Translations under genes and position numbers: made by a program | Shown: one piece after another, positions 15,191 through 23,912 of the stretch | Numbering within the stretch: position 1 is the first letter of the stretch | Layout of the letters: every line of letters starts with the position of its first letter | Notes under the pieces: generated by a model | Database searches by the model: none | What the model was told of the DNA's origin: nothing | The model's input: only the letters and a program-made list of their open reading frames with translations | NCBI GenBank assembly: GCA_017535315.1 | Contig: JAFXUD010000049.1 | Location: forward strand, 124,001 to 188,000 | DNA: 64,000 bases | DNA from: Victivallales bacterium | Lineage (GTDB): Bacteria > Verrucomicrobiota > Lentisphaeria > Oligosphaerales > Oligosphaeraceae | Direction of reading: 5' to 3'

Positions 15191-16414
15191 TCAGTGGCGT
15201 TCACTCATGCAGTTGAAGACGGTTTCAAAGAGCTGGATGTGACCATCCTCGTCCTCGGGGTGCATCAGTTCTGTCATGCTTTGGGGATTGATGTCCTGGC
15301 GTTCCAGGAAGGCCTTGTGGAAGAGGCTAGTGTAGTATCCGAGCATGAAGTCGTCCAGGGTTTGGATGTTCTTGTGCAGCTGGAGCCTGGCATAGTGCGA
15401 TGAATAATCACTGTCGTTCTTTTCCCAGAGGCAGTTTCCGCATACCAGCGAGTAGATGGTGCCCTGCCAGGCCTTGTCTTCCACATCCAGTCCTGCGCAG
15501 GCATCCTGTCGAAGCGCATCGCTGGACATCTGACGGTTGTTTTCCGAGAGGATGTCATAGATGTTGGTAAGCACATTTTCGCGAGTAGGGCCGTCTGCAA
15601 TGAACCATCTGGTCTGTTTCATATATTCGGCAAGCGGCAAGTTTTGGGTGTCGATGGAATTGGTGTCATTTTTGCTGAAGCGTGACTTAGTGGGCTGATG
15701 GAGATTCCAGTACACCATCGGTTCGTTGCCAGCTGTGGATTCGAGTCTGACGGAAGGGATAAGCGTTTCCAGGAAGGATTCAAAGTCGTTGCAGCCAAAG
15801 TAGTCAGGCGAGAAATCGGGGATTTCTTCCAACAGGTCGTTTTCAAGGTCGGTGAGATAGATTCCCGAATTACCGATAATGGCTTTGATGGTGCGGATGA
15901 CCATGCCCTTGTCAATCTGTGGCGCGACATTCTTGTGGAGACCGTCGTTGCCATAGAGAATGAAGTCGTCGCAGTTGGAGAGGAGTGCGCCAGAGACGGC
16001 ACCTTCCGTGCCCAAGCCGATGACGGTGCGTCCTGTTGATTTCAGGTGGCTGATAAGGGGTAGGAAGTCGGCGTCGCCTGTGCAGAGTACAAAGGTGTCG
16101 ATGGAGGGGTTGCGGATAAGGCAGTCCATAGCCTGGATAACCATATGGCTTTCCGCATAGCTTTTGTTGTAGTTGCCACGCACGATGTGGTACATTTCAA
16201 TGCCTGCGCGCACCATGTCCGACGTGTATTTGCGGAATTTGGTGTTGCTCCAGTCGGCGAAGGCCTTTCTGAACACGACGCGTCCATACTCTTTTTGCAG
16301 ATAGTCGATGATACCTTTTGCAGAGAAGATTCTCTTTTGGTCGGGGTCATTGTTTTCTATGCCTATGACCAGGTTTTCAAAGTCCATAAGCATTGCGATT
16401 TGCTTTGTTTCCAT
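15191..16414 (-). CDS. NYN-domain nuclease-like protein with LOTUS/OST-HTH domain
   Basis: Residues 1-160 form a NYN (PIN-like) domain of the LabA/DUF88 type: 'MLMDFENL' (Asp11), Asp97 in 'QAMDC' and 'CTGDADFLPLI' (Asp114, Asp116) supply the acidic metal-binding set, so RNase activity is plausible. Residues about 170-235 ('IRTIKAIIGNSGIYLTDLE') look like an OST-HTH/LOTUS RNA-binding domain, and a second may lie near 285-345. The role is probably RNA processing or surveillance (inference). It is 407 residues, soluble, and next to the M15-like and FKBP genes. Confidence 0.85.
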   Translation of the reverse strand: METKQIAMLMDFENLVIGIENNDPDQKRIFSAKGIIDYLQKEYGRVVFRKAFADWSNTKFRKYTSDMVRAGIEMYHIVRGNYNKSYAESHMVIQAMDCLIRNPSIDTFVLCTGDADFLPLISHLKSTGRTVIGLGTEGAVSGALLSNCDDFILYGNDGLHKNVAPQIDKGMVIRTIKAIIGNSGIYLTDLENDLLEEIPDFSPDYFGCNDFESFLETLIPSVRLESTAGNEPMVYWNLHQPTKSRFSKNDTNSIDTQNLPLAEYMKQTRWFIADGPTRENVLTNIYDILSENNRQMSSDALRQDACAGLDVEDKAWQGTIYSLVCGNCLWEKNDSDYSSHYARLQLHKNIQTLDDFMLGYYTSLFHKAFLERQDINPQSMTELMHPEDEDGHIQLFETVFNCMSERH

Positions 16415-16465
16415 AGCTGTCGTTGGTTTGTTTGTGGTTGAATAATTCCTTGATACTAAATATGC

Positions 16466-16620
16466 CGAGGTTATTTCAAAACTATCATCGAAATGTGCGT
16501 CGATCTAAACACATTGGCGTTGGCAACGCCTCTCGCCGCACGAAAGTGCGACTTTGAGCCGTTGCCTTAGCCACTGCGCCCATCCCTTAACGCATTTCGC
16601 GCGAGTTTTGAAATTACCTC
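16466..16620. repeat. 155-bp element with ~30-bp imperfect terminal inverted repeats
   Basis: The left end 'gaggttatttcaaaact' followed by 'cgaaatg' matches the reverse complement of the right end 'cgcatttcgcgcgagttttgaaattacctc'. The interior carries no gene. The same terminal sequence makes up the perfect palindrome at 19655-19699, so both seem to be members of one small mobile or structural element family. Confidence 0.65.
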
Positions 16621-16624
16621 TATG

Positions 16625-17266
16625 TCAAAAATGTAAAATCTCCAGAAGTTGGTTGAAGTGTTGGATGACGGCATCGGCGCGCTGGGTGTCTTGGATGCCG
16701 AAGCCATACGCACAGAAGCAGGCTTTCATGCCAGCGTTTTTTGCAGCGGCCATGTCGGTTCGATGGTCTCCGACGACCCATCCTCCCTCAAGGGTTGTGC
16801 CACAAAGGGAGGCTGCCAGCAGGAGGGGTTCCGCATCTGGCTTGAGTTTTTTGCAGCGTCCGCCTCCCACTGTCGCGGCAAAATGCTGGAAGACCTTGAG
16901 ATTCTGCAAAATGGCCTTCACTGCATCATCGTTCTTGTTGCTGACAACACATAGGTTGAATCTTTGTGCGAGAATCGGCAGGGTTTCCGCGACGCCAGGG
17001 TAGAGGATAGTCTTTGCCGTGAGACGCTTGGCGTAGCAGGCGGACATCTGGTGGCAGGCTGTTGTCAAGTCATCATCGTCCAGACCAGGGATGGCACGTT
17101 TCATCAGGTTTCGCTGGCCGTCCCCCACGTATGAAATCACCTGCTGGAGCGTGAGGGGCTGGAGACCGCGAAGCTGTCGGACCTCGTTGACAGCGTCTGT
17201 CAAATCGGCTCGCGAATCGATGAGCGTTCCGTCCAGGTCAAAAACGATGATGGGTTTTTCTGGCAT
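16625..17266 (-). CDS. gph: HAD-family phosphoglycolate phosphatase-like hydrolase
   Basis: The 213-residue haloacid dehalogenase-type phosphatase has motif I 'VFDLDGTLIDS' with Asp10 (nucleophile) and Asp12, motif II 'VVSNKND', a lysine in 'CKKLKPD' and motif III 'GDHRTDMAAAKNAG'. Its closest match by motif is Gph/PGP, which dephosphorylates 2-phosphoglycolate; other small phosphate esters are possible. The ATG at 17266 overlaps the stop of the upstream membrane transferase (TAATG). Confidence 0.88.
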   Translation of the reverse strand: MPEKPIIVFDLDGTLIDSRADLTDAVNEVRQLRGLQPLTLQQVISYVGDGQRNLMKRAIPGLDDDDLTTACHQMSACYAKRLTAKTILYPGVAETLPILAQRFNLCVVSNKNDDAVKAILQNLKVFQHFAATVGGGRCKKLKPDAEPLLLAASLCGTTLEGGWVVGDHRTDMAAAKNAGMKACFCAYGFGIQDTQRADAVIQHFNQLLEILHF

Positions 17267-18879
17267 TAGATTGTCTTGCTGTTGAGATTGGGGCGTGTCT
17301 TGGGGCGCGGGATGGGTTGCATTGGGAGAATATTCGGCACGTAGATGGCGCGTGCGCCGCACTTCGTGACGACCGTCATGCCGTTAGAACCATCGCTCCC
17401 CTTCTTGAGGAGTTCCTCGGCGGAGGCGATACCCGCGTGCGCGAACATGCGGGCGGCTGCCTCTGGGGTCTTGGCGACAGCCCAGATGCGTGGCTTTGGA
17501 CCTCGCCAATCGTTGAAGAAATTCTGCGGGACGGTGTTGAAGGAGTTGATTCCTCTGGGCTGTCCACCGAACATCCGCCAGTAGAAGTGGAGGGTGGGTT
17601 GGTCGTATTCATCGGTAAGGATGAGGCTGTTTCCCATCCATTGCTCTTTTGAGAAGAGCATGGCTGCGTCTCTGAGGTCGCTGTTGCCACGGTAGTATTG
17701 CTGTAGGAGATTGCTGGGGGAGATGCCTTTGGCGAGTGCTTTTTCCGTCAGGTGCGTGGAGATTTGCTCCCATAGGAGGCCATTGACAAGCACAAGAACC
17801 AGTACCAGCGGGAAGGAAAGTGTATTGGCGCCGCTCTTTCGAGAAATGAGCAGGATGGCTAATGTCGCAACAGGAAGAAAGACCAGAAAGACGCGCGGAT
17901 AGGGGGCGTGTCCTGCCTTGGAGAAGAGGAGCATGGTTACAATGACGAGTGCCGTCGAGAGGGAGAGTGCCAATGGCCAGCTTTTCAGCGGGTTGTGGAT
18001 GTCAGGCATCGGGAAGGCAAGAGGGGACGTTTCTTCTTGGGGCTCTTCGACGTGCGGAGGCTTGCGCACGAAAAGCAGGACTATAAGCACAAGAGCGTGT
18101 GCCAATAAAGCCAGGAGCAGATTGCCGATGACCAGCCAAAGAGAATCCCAACCTGCGGGTTCCTTGGCTGCCTTGAGAAACTGCGACCAAATCGTGAAGT
18201 AGTAGCTGATGCCCAGAAGACCGCAGACAAACGGTGGCAGGGCCATTTTCAGGCGTTCACGCATATTGTCACTGCTCAGGAAAATCACAAGGCAGAGGAC
18301 GGGAAGAAATAGGATGTTGCTGGGGATGACTAGCGGTAACAGTAGGCTGGTGGTGCAGGTCAGCGTCAGGCCAGATTTGGTTTTCCCATGGACCAACTCC
18401 AGGGCGCCCGAAAGAGCGGCGGTTGCCAGGAAGATACTTAACGAATAACCGCGTATCTGGTAGGCGTATGCGGTGAAGATGGGGCTGATGGCAAGGAGGA
18501 TGCCGCCGATGTTGGCGATTCGTCCACCCAGCCATTTGCGCCAATGGCACATGATGATGGCGATGGTGCCCGCTCCAAACAGGAGGGAGGGCAGGCGCAC
18601 CATCTGCTCGGCTCCTAGGTTGAAGTTCAGCACGCGCACCCAAATCCAATAAATGGCAGTGGAGAGGATGTGGTTGTTTGCGATGGGGTAGGTTCTGAAG
18701 ACGCTTCCCCAAAGCCCCTTGCCACGGGGATCCAGCACGAATTCGCCGAGTGTTAGGACCTCGTCATACCAGTATTCGGCGAGTGCCCATGGCATGATGC
18801 GCACAAGATAGACCGCGAGGGCGATGATCAACCACGCCCCAAGGGAGTTTTCGGAATATCCTGTGCCTTTGCGATCCAT
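17266..18879 (-). CDS. GT39/ArnT-like integral membrane glycosyltransferase
   Basis: The 537-residue protein has about ten or more hydrophobic segments. 'EYWYDEVLTL' (about 35-44) in the first external loop supplies the acidic catalytic residues typical of the dolichyl/undecaprenyl-phosphate sugar transferases (GT39/GT83 type). Such enzymes move a sugar from a lipid carrier to protein, lipid A or another acceptor at the outer face of the membrane. Donor and acceptor are unknown here. It sits between folE and gph with overlapping ends, so it is part of the same transcription unit. Confidence 0.82.
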   Translation of the reverse strand: MDRKGTGYSENSLGAWLIIALAVYLVRIMPWALAEYWYDEVLTLGEFVLDPRGKGLWGSVFRTYPIANNHILSTAIYWIWVRVLNFNLGAEQMVRLPSLLFGAGTIAIIMCHWRKWLGGRIANIGGILLAISPIFTAYAYQIRGYSLSIFLATAALSGALELVHGKTKSGLTLTCTTSLLLPLVIPSNILFLPVLCLVIFLSSDNMRERLKMALPPFVCGLLGISYYFTIWSQFLKAAKEPAGWDSLWLVIGNLLLALLAHALVLIVLLFVRKPPHVEEPQEETSPLAFPMPDIHNPLKSWPLALSLSTALVIVTMLLFSKAGHAPYPRVFLVFLPVATLAILLISRKSGANTLSFPLVLVLVLVNGLLWEQISTHLTEKALAKGISPSNLLQQYYRGNSDLRDAAMLFSKEQWMGNSLILTDEYDQPTLHFYWRMFGGQPRGINSFNTVPQNFFNDWRGPKPRIWAVAKTPEAAARMFAHAGIASAEELLKKGSDGSNGMTVVTKCGARAIYVPNILPMQPIPRPKTRPNLNSKTI

Positions 18880-18897
18880 TGTGAGCGTTTTTGTCCC

Positions 18898-19497
18898 TCA
18901 GAGGTTTTTGCGGTCAATGAGTTGCAGGAATTCGGTTCTGGTTGCCACTGACCTTCGGAAACTGCCGAGCATTGAGGAGGTGACCATGCAGGAGTTCTGC
19001 TTTTCAACTCCTCGCATCATCATGCAGAGGTGGTGGCACTCCATGACGACACCTACGCCTTCCGCGTTGATTTTGTCTTTGATGAAATGGGCAATCTGTT
19101 CGGTGAGGCGTTCTTGTATTTGGAGGCGGCGTGCAAAGCAATCGACGAGGCGGGCGATTTTGCTGACTCCATAGACCTTGCCCTTCGGGATGTACCCGAT
19201 ATGGCAACGCCCGAAAAAGGGAAGCAGGTGGTGTTCGCAGAGGCTGTACACCTCGATGTCCCGTACGATGACCATGTGGTTGCATTCTTCATTGAAGATG
19301 GCCTCGCCGACCACATCGTCGGGGTTCTGTGCGTAACCTTTTGTCAGGAACTCCAAGGCCTTTGCCATTCGCTCAGGTGTTTTGCGAAGTCCTTCACGGT
19401 CGGGGTTCTCGCCGATGTTCAACAGCATCTGGCGTATCAGGTTCTCATTTTCTTGTAGAGAACTCTCTTCCATAGAGATGGTGTTTTTTTCTTCCAT
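18898..19497 (-). CDS. folE: GTP cyclohydrolase I
   Basis: Converts GTP to 7,8-dihydroneopterin triphosphate, the first step of folate synthesis. At 199 residues it shows all hallmarks: zinc ligands Cys87 and His90 in '[12 protein letters not shown]' and Cys158 in '[10 protein letters not shown]', plus '[21 protein letters not shown]' (conserved block 99-119) and 'QERLTEQIA'. It is the first gene of a minus-strand run of folate, nucleotide and RNA genes down to purM. A 238-base AT-rich gap lies upstream, where its promoter should be. Confidence 0.97.
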   Translation of the reverse strand: MEEKNTISMEESSLQENENLIRQMLLNIGENPDREGLRKTPERMAKALEFLTKGYAQNPDDVVGEAIFNEECNHMVIVRDIEVYSLCEHHLLPFFGRCHIGYIPKGKVYGVSKIARLVDCFARRLQIQERLTEQIAHFIKDKINAEGVGVVMECHHLCMMMRGVEKQNSCMVTSSMLGSFRRSVATRTEFLQLIDRKNL

Positions 19498-19654
19498 AGA
19501 TATAGAGTTGGGATAGAATAAGGATTCTTAATAGCGATAACCTTTCAATGGTTTAATTCCAAAAAACTTTTCAGAAATCAACCAAAAATAATATAATACC
19601 TAAAGGGATTTTTTGAAATGAAAAAAACAAAAATGCTTTTTCTTCTCCCTTGGA

Positions 19655-19699
19655 GGTAATTTCAAGACTAGCGCAAATCGCGCTAGTCTTGAAATTACC
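19655..19699. repeat. Perfect 20-bp inverted repeat with 5-nt loop
   Basis: GGTAATTTCAAGACTAGCGC, loop AAATC, then the exact complement. It lies in the gap between the isomerase-like gene (stop 19736) and folE. No T run follows on either strand, so it is not a typical terminator. Its arms resemble the termini of the 16466-16620 element. Confidence 0.9.
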
Positions 19700-19735
19700 C
19701 TGTTGGACATTGGATTGCAAGACTGATGCAAGCGG

Positions 19736-20677
19736 TTACTCGGTCCAATCTCCGAAGTATTTCTTGAAGGTTTTCACCAGTATGGGAAGAGGCACCCTGC
19801 GATGGGTGGGAAGCACCTCTGATTGGAGGCATTGCAGACGTGGTGCCTGTTTTAGCAGCGGTATGATGTCGTTCCAAGGCAGCGTGCCATCGCCGACGTT
19901 GAGATGTTGGTCATCCAAGCCGTCGTTGTCATGCAGATGGCAGTTCACAATATGTGGCAGCATCTGTTTCAGGATTTGAATAGGGAGCGGCGTTGAGGTG
20001 TCTGCAGCCATGGCGCGTTGCGATGGGAGGTCGGATGACTGGTACAATTGCTTCACGAGGTTTGAGTGTCCAACGTCAAAGCAGAAGCCAAGTGCCTCGC
20101 TGGGGAAGCGCCGCTTGAGTTCCAGCAGGGCCTCTGGCGTCGTGCAGATATAGCGGACATTTTCAATGCAGATGGTCATTTCCAAGGATTCCGCGTATGG
20201 CACCAGTACCTTCAGCGCCTCCGTCGCATTGTCGATATGCTGTTCCCTGGTCATCTTGCTCATGGCCTCCAGCCAAGGGCTTGGCGGGTATTTGACAGTT
20301 GGCGACAAGCTGTTTCCGACATGGATTGTGATGGTTTTCACACCTAAAGATGCCGCAATTGCCATCGCATGGCAGTGCTGTGCAACCATTTCAGCACGGC
20401 GAGCGGGTTCGGGTTCATTCAAGTCCCACCAGGTGCCATAGATTGAATGTGCATCCACAAAATCCAGCCCCTCGCTTGCCAGGGCTTCCTTTAGTTTGTA
20501 TGACAGTCCCTTGTGGTACATCATTAGTGCCAGCAACGGGTCTGTAAGGGTGACATGACGTATCCCATAGTAGGAGAGCGTCTTCAATGTAAACGGCAAC
20601 AGTTTCGGCAATTCGCCATTGTTCCAGTCACCGCATTGGTCAAACTCAAAATAGTAGGTTAAAGGCTTTTTGTTCAT
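19736..20677 (-). CDS. Sugar phosphate isomerase/epimerase-like TIM barrel
   Basis: The 313-residue protein belongs to the xylose isomerase-like AP-endonuclease-2 superfamily. Likely metal ligands are Glu in 'ICIENVRY', Asp/His in 'CFDVGHSN', His in 'NCHLHDNDG' and Glu in 'QSEVLP'. 'TITIHVGNS' forms another conserved strand. Relatives isomerise or epimerise keto-sugars and inositols; the substrate cannot be told. No signal peptide or good ribosome binding site is seen at ATG 20677. It is downstream of the broken RhuM gene. Confidence 0.85.
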   Translation of the reverse strand: MNKKPLTYYFEFDQCGDWNNGELPKLLPFTLKTLSYYGIRHVTLTDPLLALMMYHKGLSYKLKEALASEGLDFVDAHSIYGTWWDLNEPEPARRAEMVAQHCHAMAIAASLGVKTITIHVGNSLSPTVKYPPSPWLEAMSKMTREQHIDNATEALKVLVPYAESLEMTICIENVRYICTTPEALLELKRRFPSEALGFCFDVGHSNLVKQLYQSSDLPSQRAMAADTSTPLPIQILKQMLPHIVNCHLHDNDGLDDQHLNVGDGTLPWNDIIPLLKQAPRLQCLQSEVLPTHRRVPLPILVKTFKKYFGDWTE

Positions 20678-20703
20678 GGTCTTTGATTTGTTAGTATTGA
20701 TTG

Positions 20704-21729
20704 TTATGCTCTTGCTTTAAGATTGGGGATTTCGCCAGAGTCCAATTTCGTGAAAGCAAAACATTTAATTCCAAGGTCTTTTAAGGATGCGCCGATAAGA
20801 TACAAAATGATGTTGTCAATGATGAGAAACCTGTCGTGGAAGTTTTTGCTTTCGCGGATGCTTAGACCACCGTATTGCACACTGAACATGGCTACATCAC
20901 TTGGTGAGAGTTTGTTGCCTTGGTGTGAGGTTATTATTTCCACTGTCACTCCATTCAGCTTTTTGGCCAGCAATTCAAGTGTCACAATGTCCACCTAACT
21001 GTCGATAAGAAGAATGGACTTTTTTGCGCTCAAGATATGTTTCGCCGCGAATACCTTTGCATCAAAGACTTGTCCATCGAAGAAAACACCCTGAACAGGA
21101 GGCATTGAAGTCTGAACAAAGAAATCGACCTTTTCCTTTAAGTTGTCAATTTCCTGGTCATGCTTTGCAAGCCTATGTTCAATCTCGTCCTCAAGTTGGT
21201 TCATACGTTGATTGAAAGCATATCCATGAAGCATATACTCTTTCAGAACGCGAGTTGCCCACTGTCGAAATTGAATACCGCGTTTGGTGTTGATGCGGTA
21301 ACCAAGTGAAATGATAGCATCAAGATTAAAGTATTCCAAATCACGAGAGACCTTTCGTCCAGACTCGGATTGAACTGTTCGAATTTTTTGAACAGTTGCT
21401 CTATAGTCGAGTTCCCCAGACCTATAGATATTTTTAAGATGATAGGAGACATTTGACTTCACAACACTGAACAGTTCGCATAATTGAGTTTGTGTCAACC
21501 AGACGGTTTCGTTTTCAAGACGCACGTTTAGCCGAAGTGTTTCATCTGGCTGATAAACGACGATAACATTGTCACTTGTTTCCAGTTTTTCTGTTTGACT
21601 TTTGTTATCATGCTTCGTCTCATCTGAAGATGGTTTTATCTCCATTTCATGGCCTGTTTTTTCCTTCATTGAACTTGCCGCGAAAACAAGTTCCTTCTTG
21701 GTCGAATCTTCAGTCTTTGTTATTCTCAT
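20704..21729 (-). pseudogene. RhuM-family protein interrupted by an in-frame TAG
   Basis: Codons from 21729 encode a RhuM-type N-terminal domain ('VWLTQTQLCELFSVVKSNVS', 'GYRINTKRGIQFRQWATRVL') and then the start of a phospholipase D-like region ('KKSILLIDS'). A TAG at 20995-20997 follows, and the same frame continues for 96 codons with the rest of that domain ('FHDRFLIIDN', 'IGASLKDLG'), ending in TAA. Intact relatives carry a residue such as Tyr at this point ('LIDNY'), so this is most simply a single nonsense mutation. A GTG after the TAG could restart translation. RhuM proteins are typical of accessory islands, and the region is AT-rich. Confidence 0.82.
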
Positions 21730-21840
21730 ATTTGCCTTTTGACTTCTTAAATAATTTCATGTTATTGCTTTTTTTGTTAAGATAAATGAACATTATAGAT
21801 TTTCAAATAGAGTTTAAAAAAGTTTTTTGGGGATTTGTTC

Positions 21841-23874
21841 CTACCGCAGTCGTCGGTTGTAATTGAAGAGGAATTGGTTGTTTTCGGGGGCGGGGATGGC
21901 ATCGTTGCCGTTGAGGTCCAGCACGAGTGCGGCGGCCTTGACGGCAGGGTTTCGAAGGTTTCGCCAGTCGAAGGGGCGCGTGGGGCGTAGGATGGTGAGC
22001 TCGCCTACGTGTTCTGGCTGGAGGGTGATGCCGCGTGTATCCGCGTAGGATGTTTCGGCAAAGAGCGTGGGTAGTTTGGCGCGAGTGGTCATCAGGGCAG
22101 GGCTGCCAAAGACGGTGATGGAGAGCGGAACGTCGGCTGCTGCGCACAAATCCTGAAGTTGGTTCTTGTCGATTTCCTGGCTGACGGAGACGAGGCGGCA
22201 GCCAAGCTGGAAGAGCTTGCGTGCCGCAAGGACGTTCAGGACGGCGAGGCCAGGGCCTGCCTCCATCGTGGCATGGCACTCGGTGGCAATCTGCCAGGTA
22301 TCCCAACTGTTGACTTCGATGGTATACCCTTTCTGAACCAGCTTTTCTACGAGGCGTTTCAAAGGGGCGATTTGGTACTCGTAGATGACCTGCGGCAGGG
22401 AGGCGATGGAGCAGGGGATGGCGCAGACGGCTTTTGCCTGCTTTTCAGCCTCTTCGAGAGTCTGAGGATTGCAATCACGTATTTGTAACAGGTTATCGGG
22501 TATGTCGATGTGCGCATTCCATGGGAGGCGCACCCGTGTGGGAGCACTGCCAAGTGGATGGTTGTTATGAAGGCATGGTGATGGTGTTGTCGAGAGAATG
22601 ACTTTCACTTCTGCTGGCAGTTCCAGACCGCGCGGCATCCCGTCATCCTCTTTTGAGAGCGAACGCAAGAAGGCACTGAATGCCTCGACAGCGTTGTTGA
22701 CGGCGTTGCGGGGAAGAAGTTTTGGGGCAAGTTCCTGCGGAAGAGTGCAGGATATGGGGGATTTCACGGAGGCTTGCATCGCGTCCACTGCCTCGGCGAT
22801 GGTGCTGGCGCGCCGTGGATTGGCGATGCGCTGCGGAGGTGTGCGGTAGGTGGTGCTCTTTTCGCCTAGGCTGAATTGCCATAGCGTGCCCTGCTTGTCG
22901 TCTTCACTGACGGTGATGGCGAGCGTCTCTTCCTGCTGTGGTTCTGCAACCTGGCAGGAGCATGTGGAGGCGACGCGCCCCGACACGGCGGTGAGGCCAT
23001 CGCGGTCACCGCGCAGGTATCCATCGGTCAGATCGCGTCCTGTGTAGTCGCCCAGGGAAAGGGCGTTCTGGCGGATGGCTTCGGGCGATTCCGTATGGTC
23101 CATAGCCTGACGGTAGAGAGCGACGGCCTTGGATACCCATGACGCTGATTTTAGCCGCCCTTCGATTTTCAGCGAATCAACCCCTGCCAAGGCAAGGGCA
23201 TCAACCCAGTCGGTGAGGGAGAGGTCGCGCATGGACATCGGGCGCGCCTCCACGCCATCTGCATTTGTCCACTGTACGCGGCAGGGGCTGGTGCAGGCTC
23301 CACGGTTTCCGCTGCGTCCGCCACCCCAGCTGGAGAGGAGGCAGCGTCCCGAACAGCAGAAGCACAACGCCCCCTGCACGAAAACCTCCGTTTCAATGCC
23401 TTCGATAGCGGCTGCGGCGCGTATTTCGTCGAAGGATAACTCGCGTGCCAAGACGACACGTTTAAGGCCTAATCTTTTTGCTGCTATCACGCCAGCGGAG
23501 CAACTGACTCCCGCCTGCGTGCTGAAGTGGAATTCCAGCTTCGGGAAGTACTCCTTCATGGACAGGAGGGCGGGGTCGCTGATAAGGACACCATCCACGC
23601 CGCACTCCTCGGCTAATGCCAGTGAGCGGGCGGCCAGTCCAAGTTCGCGCTGGCTGAGGGTCGTGTTCAGGGTTAGATAGACTCTCGCGTTTTTTGCGTG
23701 TGCGAGTTGCACAGCTTCGCGCAGTTCGTCGGGCAGGAAATTCTTTGCGCCGTTTCGGGCATTGAGATTCTTGAGCCCCAGGTAGAAAGCATCTGCGCCA
23801 GCTGTGAGGCCAGCCTTCAAGACTTCCATATTGCCTGCGGGGGCAAGAATTTCTGGTTTGATGGATGGGGTCAT
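21841..23874 (-). CDS. Peptidase U32 family protein with DUF3656-type region
   Basis: The 677-residue protein begins with a U32 domain: 'EILAPAGNMEVLKAGLTAGADAFYLG' pattern (8-33), 'FHFSTQAGVS', and the cysteine-rich 'CFCCSGRCLLSSWGGGRSGN' followed by 'GACTSPCR'. 'SLKIEGRLKSASWV' closes the domain. Family members such as RlhA and TrhP are linked to RNA hydroxylation, despite the peptidase name. The region after about 300 resembles DUF3656 and a second barrel half. It is probably cytoplasmic. The PL11 lyase gene ends 38 bases upstream on the same strand. Confidence 0.9.
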   Translation of the reverse strand: MTPSIKPEILAPAGNMEVLKAGLTAGADAFYLGLKNLNARNGAKNFLPDELREAVQLAHAKNARVYLTLNTTLSQRELGLAARSLALAEECGVDGVLISDPALLSMKEYFPKLEFHFSTQAGVSCSAGVIAAKRLGLKRVVLARELSFDEIRAAAAIEGIETEVFVQGALCFCCSGRCLLSSWGGGRSGNRGACTSPCRVQWTNADGVEARPMSMRDLSLTDWVDALALAGVDSLKIEGRLKSASWVSKAVALYRQAMDHTESPEAIRQNALSLGDYTGRDLTDGYLRGDRDGLTAVSGRVASTCSCQVAEPQQEETLAITVSEDDKQGTLWQFSLGEKSTTYRTPPQRIANPRRASTIAEAVDAMQASVKSPISCTLPQELAPKLLPRNAVNNAVEAFSAFLRSLSKEDDGMPRGLELPAEVKVILSTTPSPCLHNNHPLGSAPTRVRLPWNAHIDIPDNLLQIRDCNPQTLEEAEKQAKAVCAIPCSIASLPQVIYEYQIAPLKRLVEKLVQKGYTIEVNSWDTWQIATECHATMEAGPGLAVLNVLAARKLFQLGCRLVSVSQEIDKNQLQDLCAAADVPLSITVFGSPALMTTRAKLPTLFAETSYADTRGITLQPEHVGELTILRPTRPFDWRNLRNPAVKAAALVLDLNGNDAIPAPENNQFLFNYNRRLR

Positions 23875-23912
23875 GGGAGGTAAAGGGCGCGTTTCGCACG
23901 CCCCAGGAGGGG

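Noticed and set aside
20704-21729. Evidence for TAG recoded as an amino acid in this organism
   Set aside because: Several well-supported genes in the window end naturally in TAG, so a local mutation is the simpler reading.
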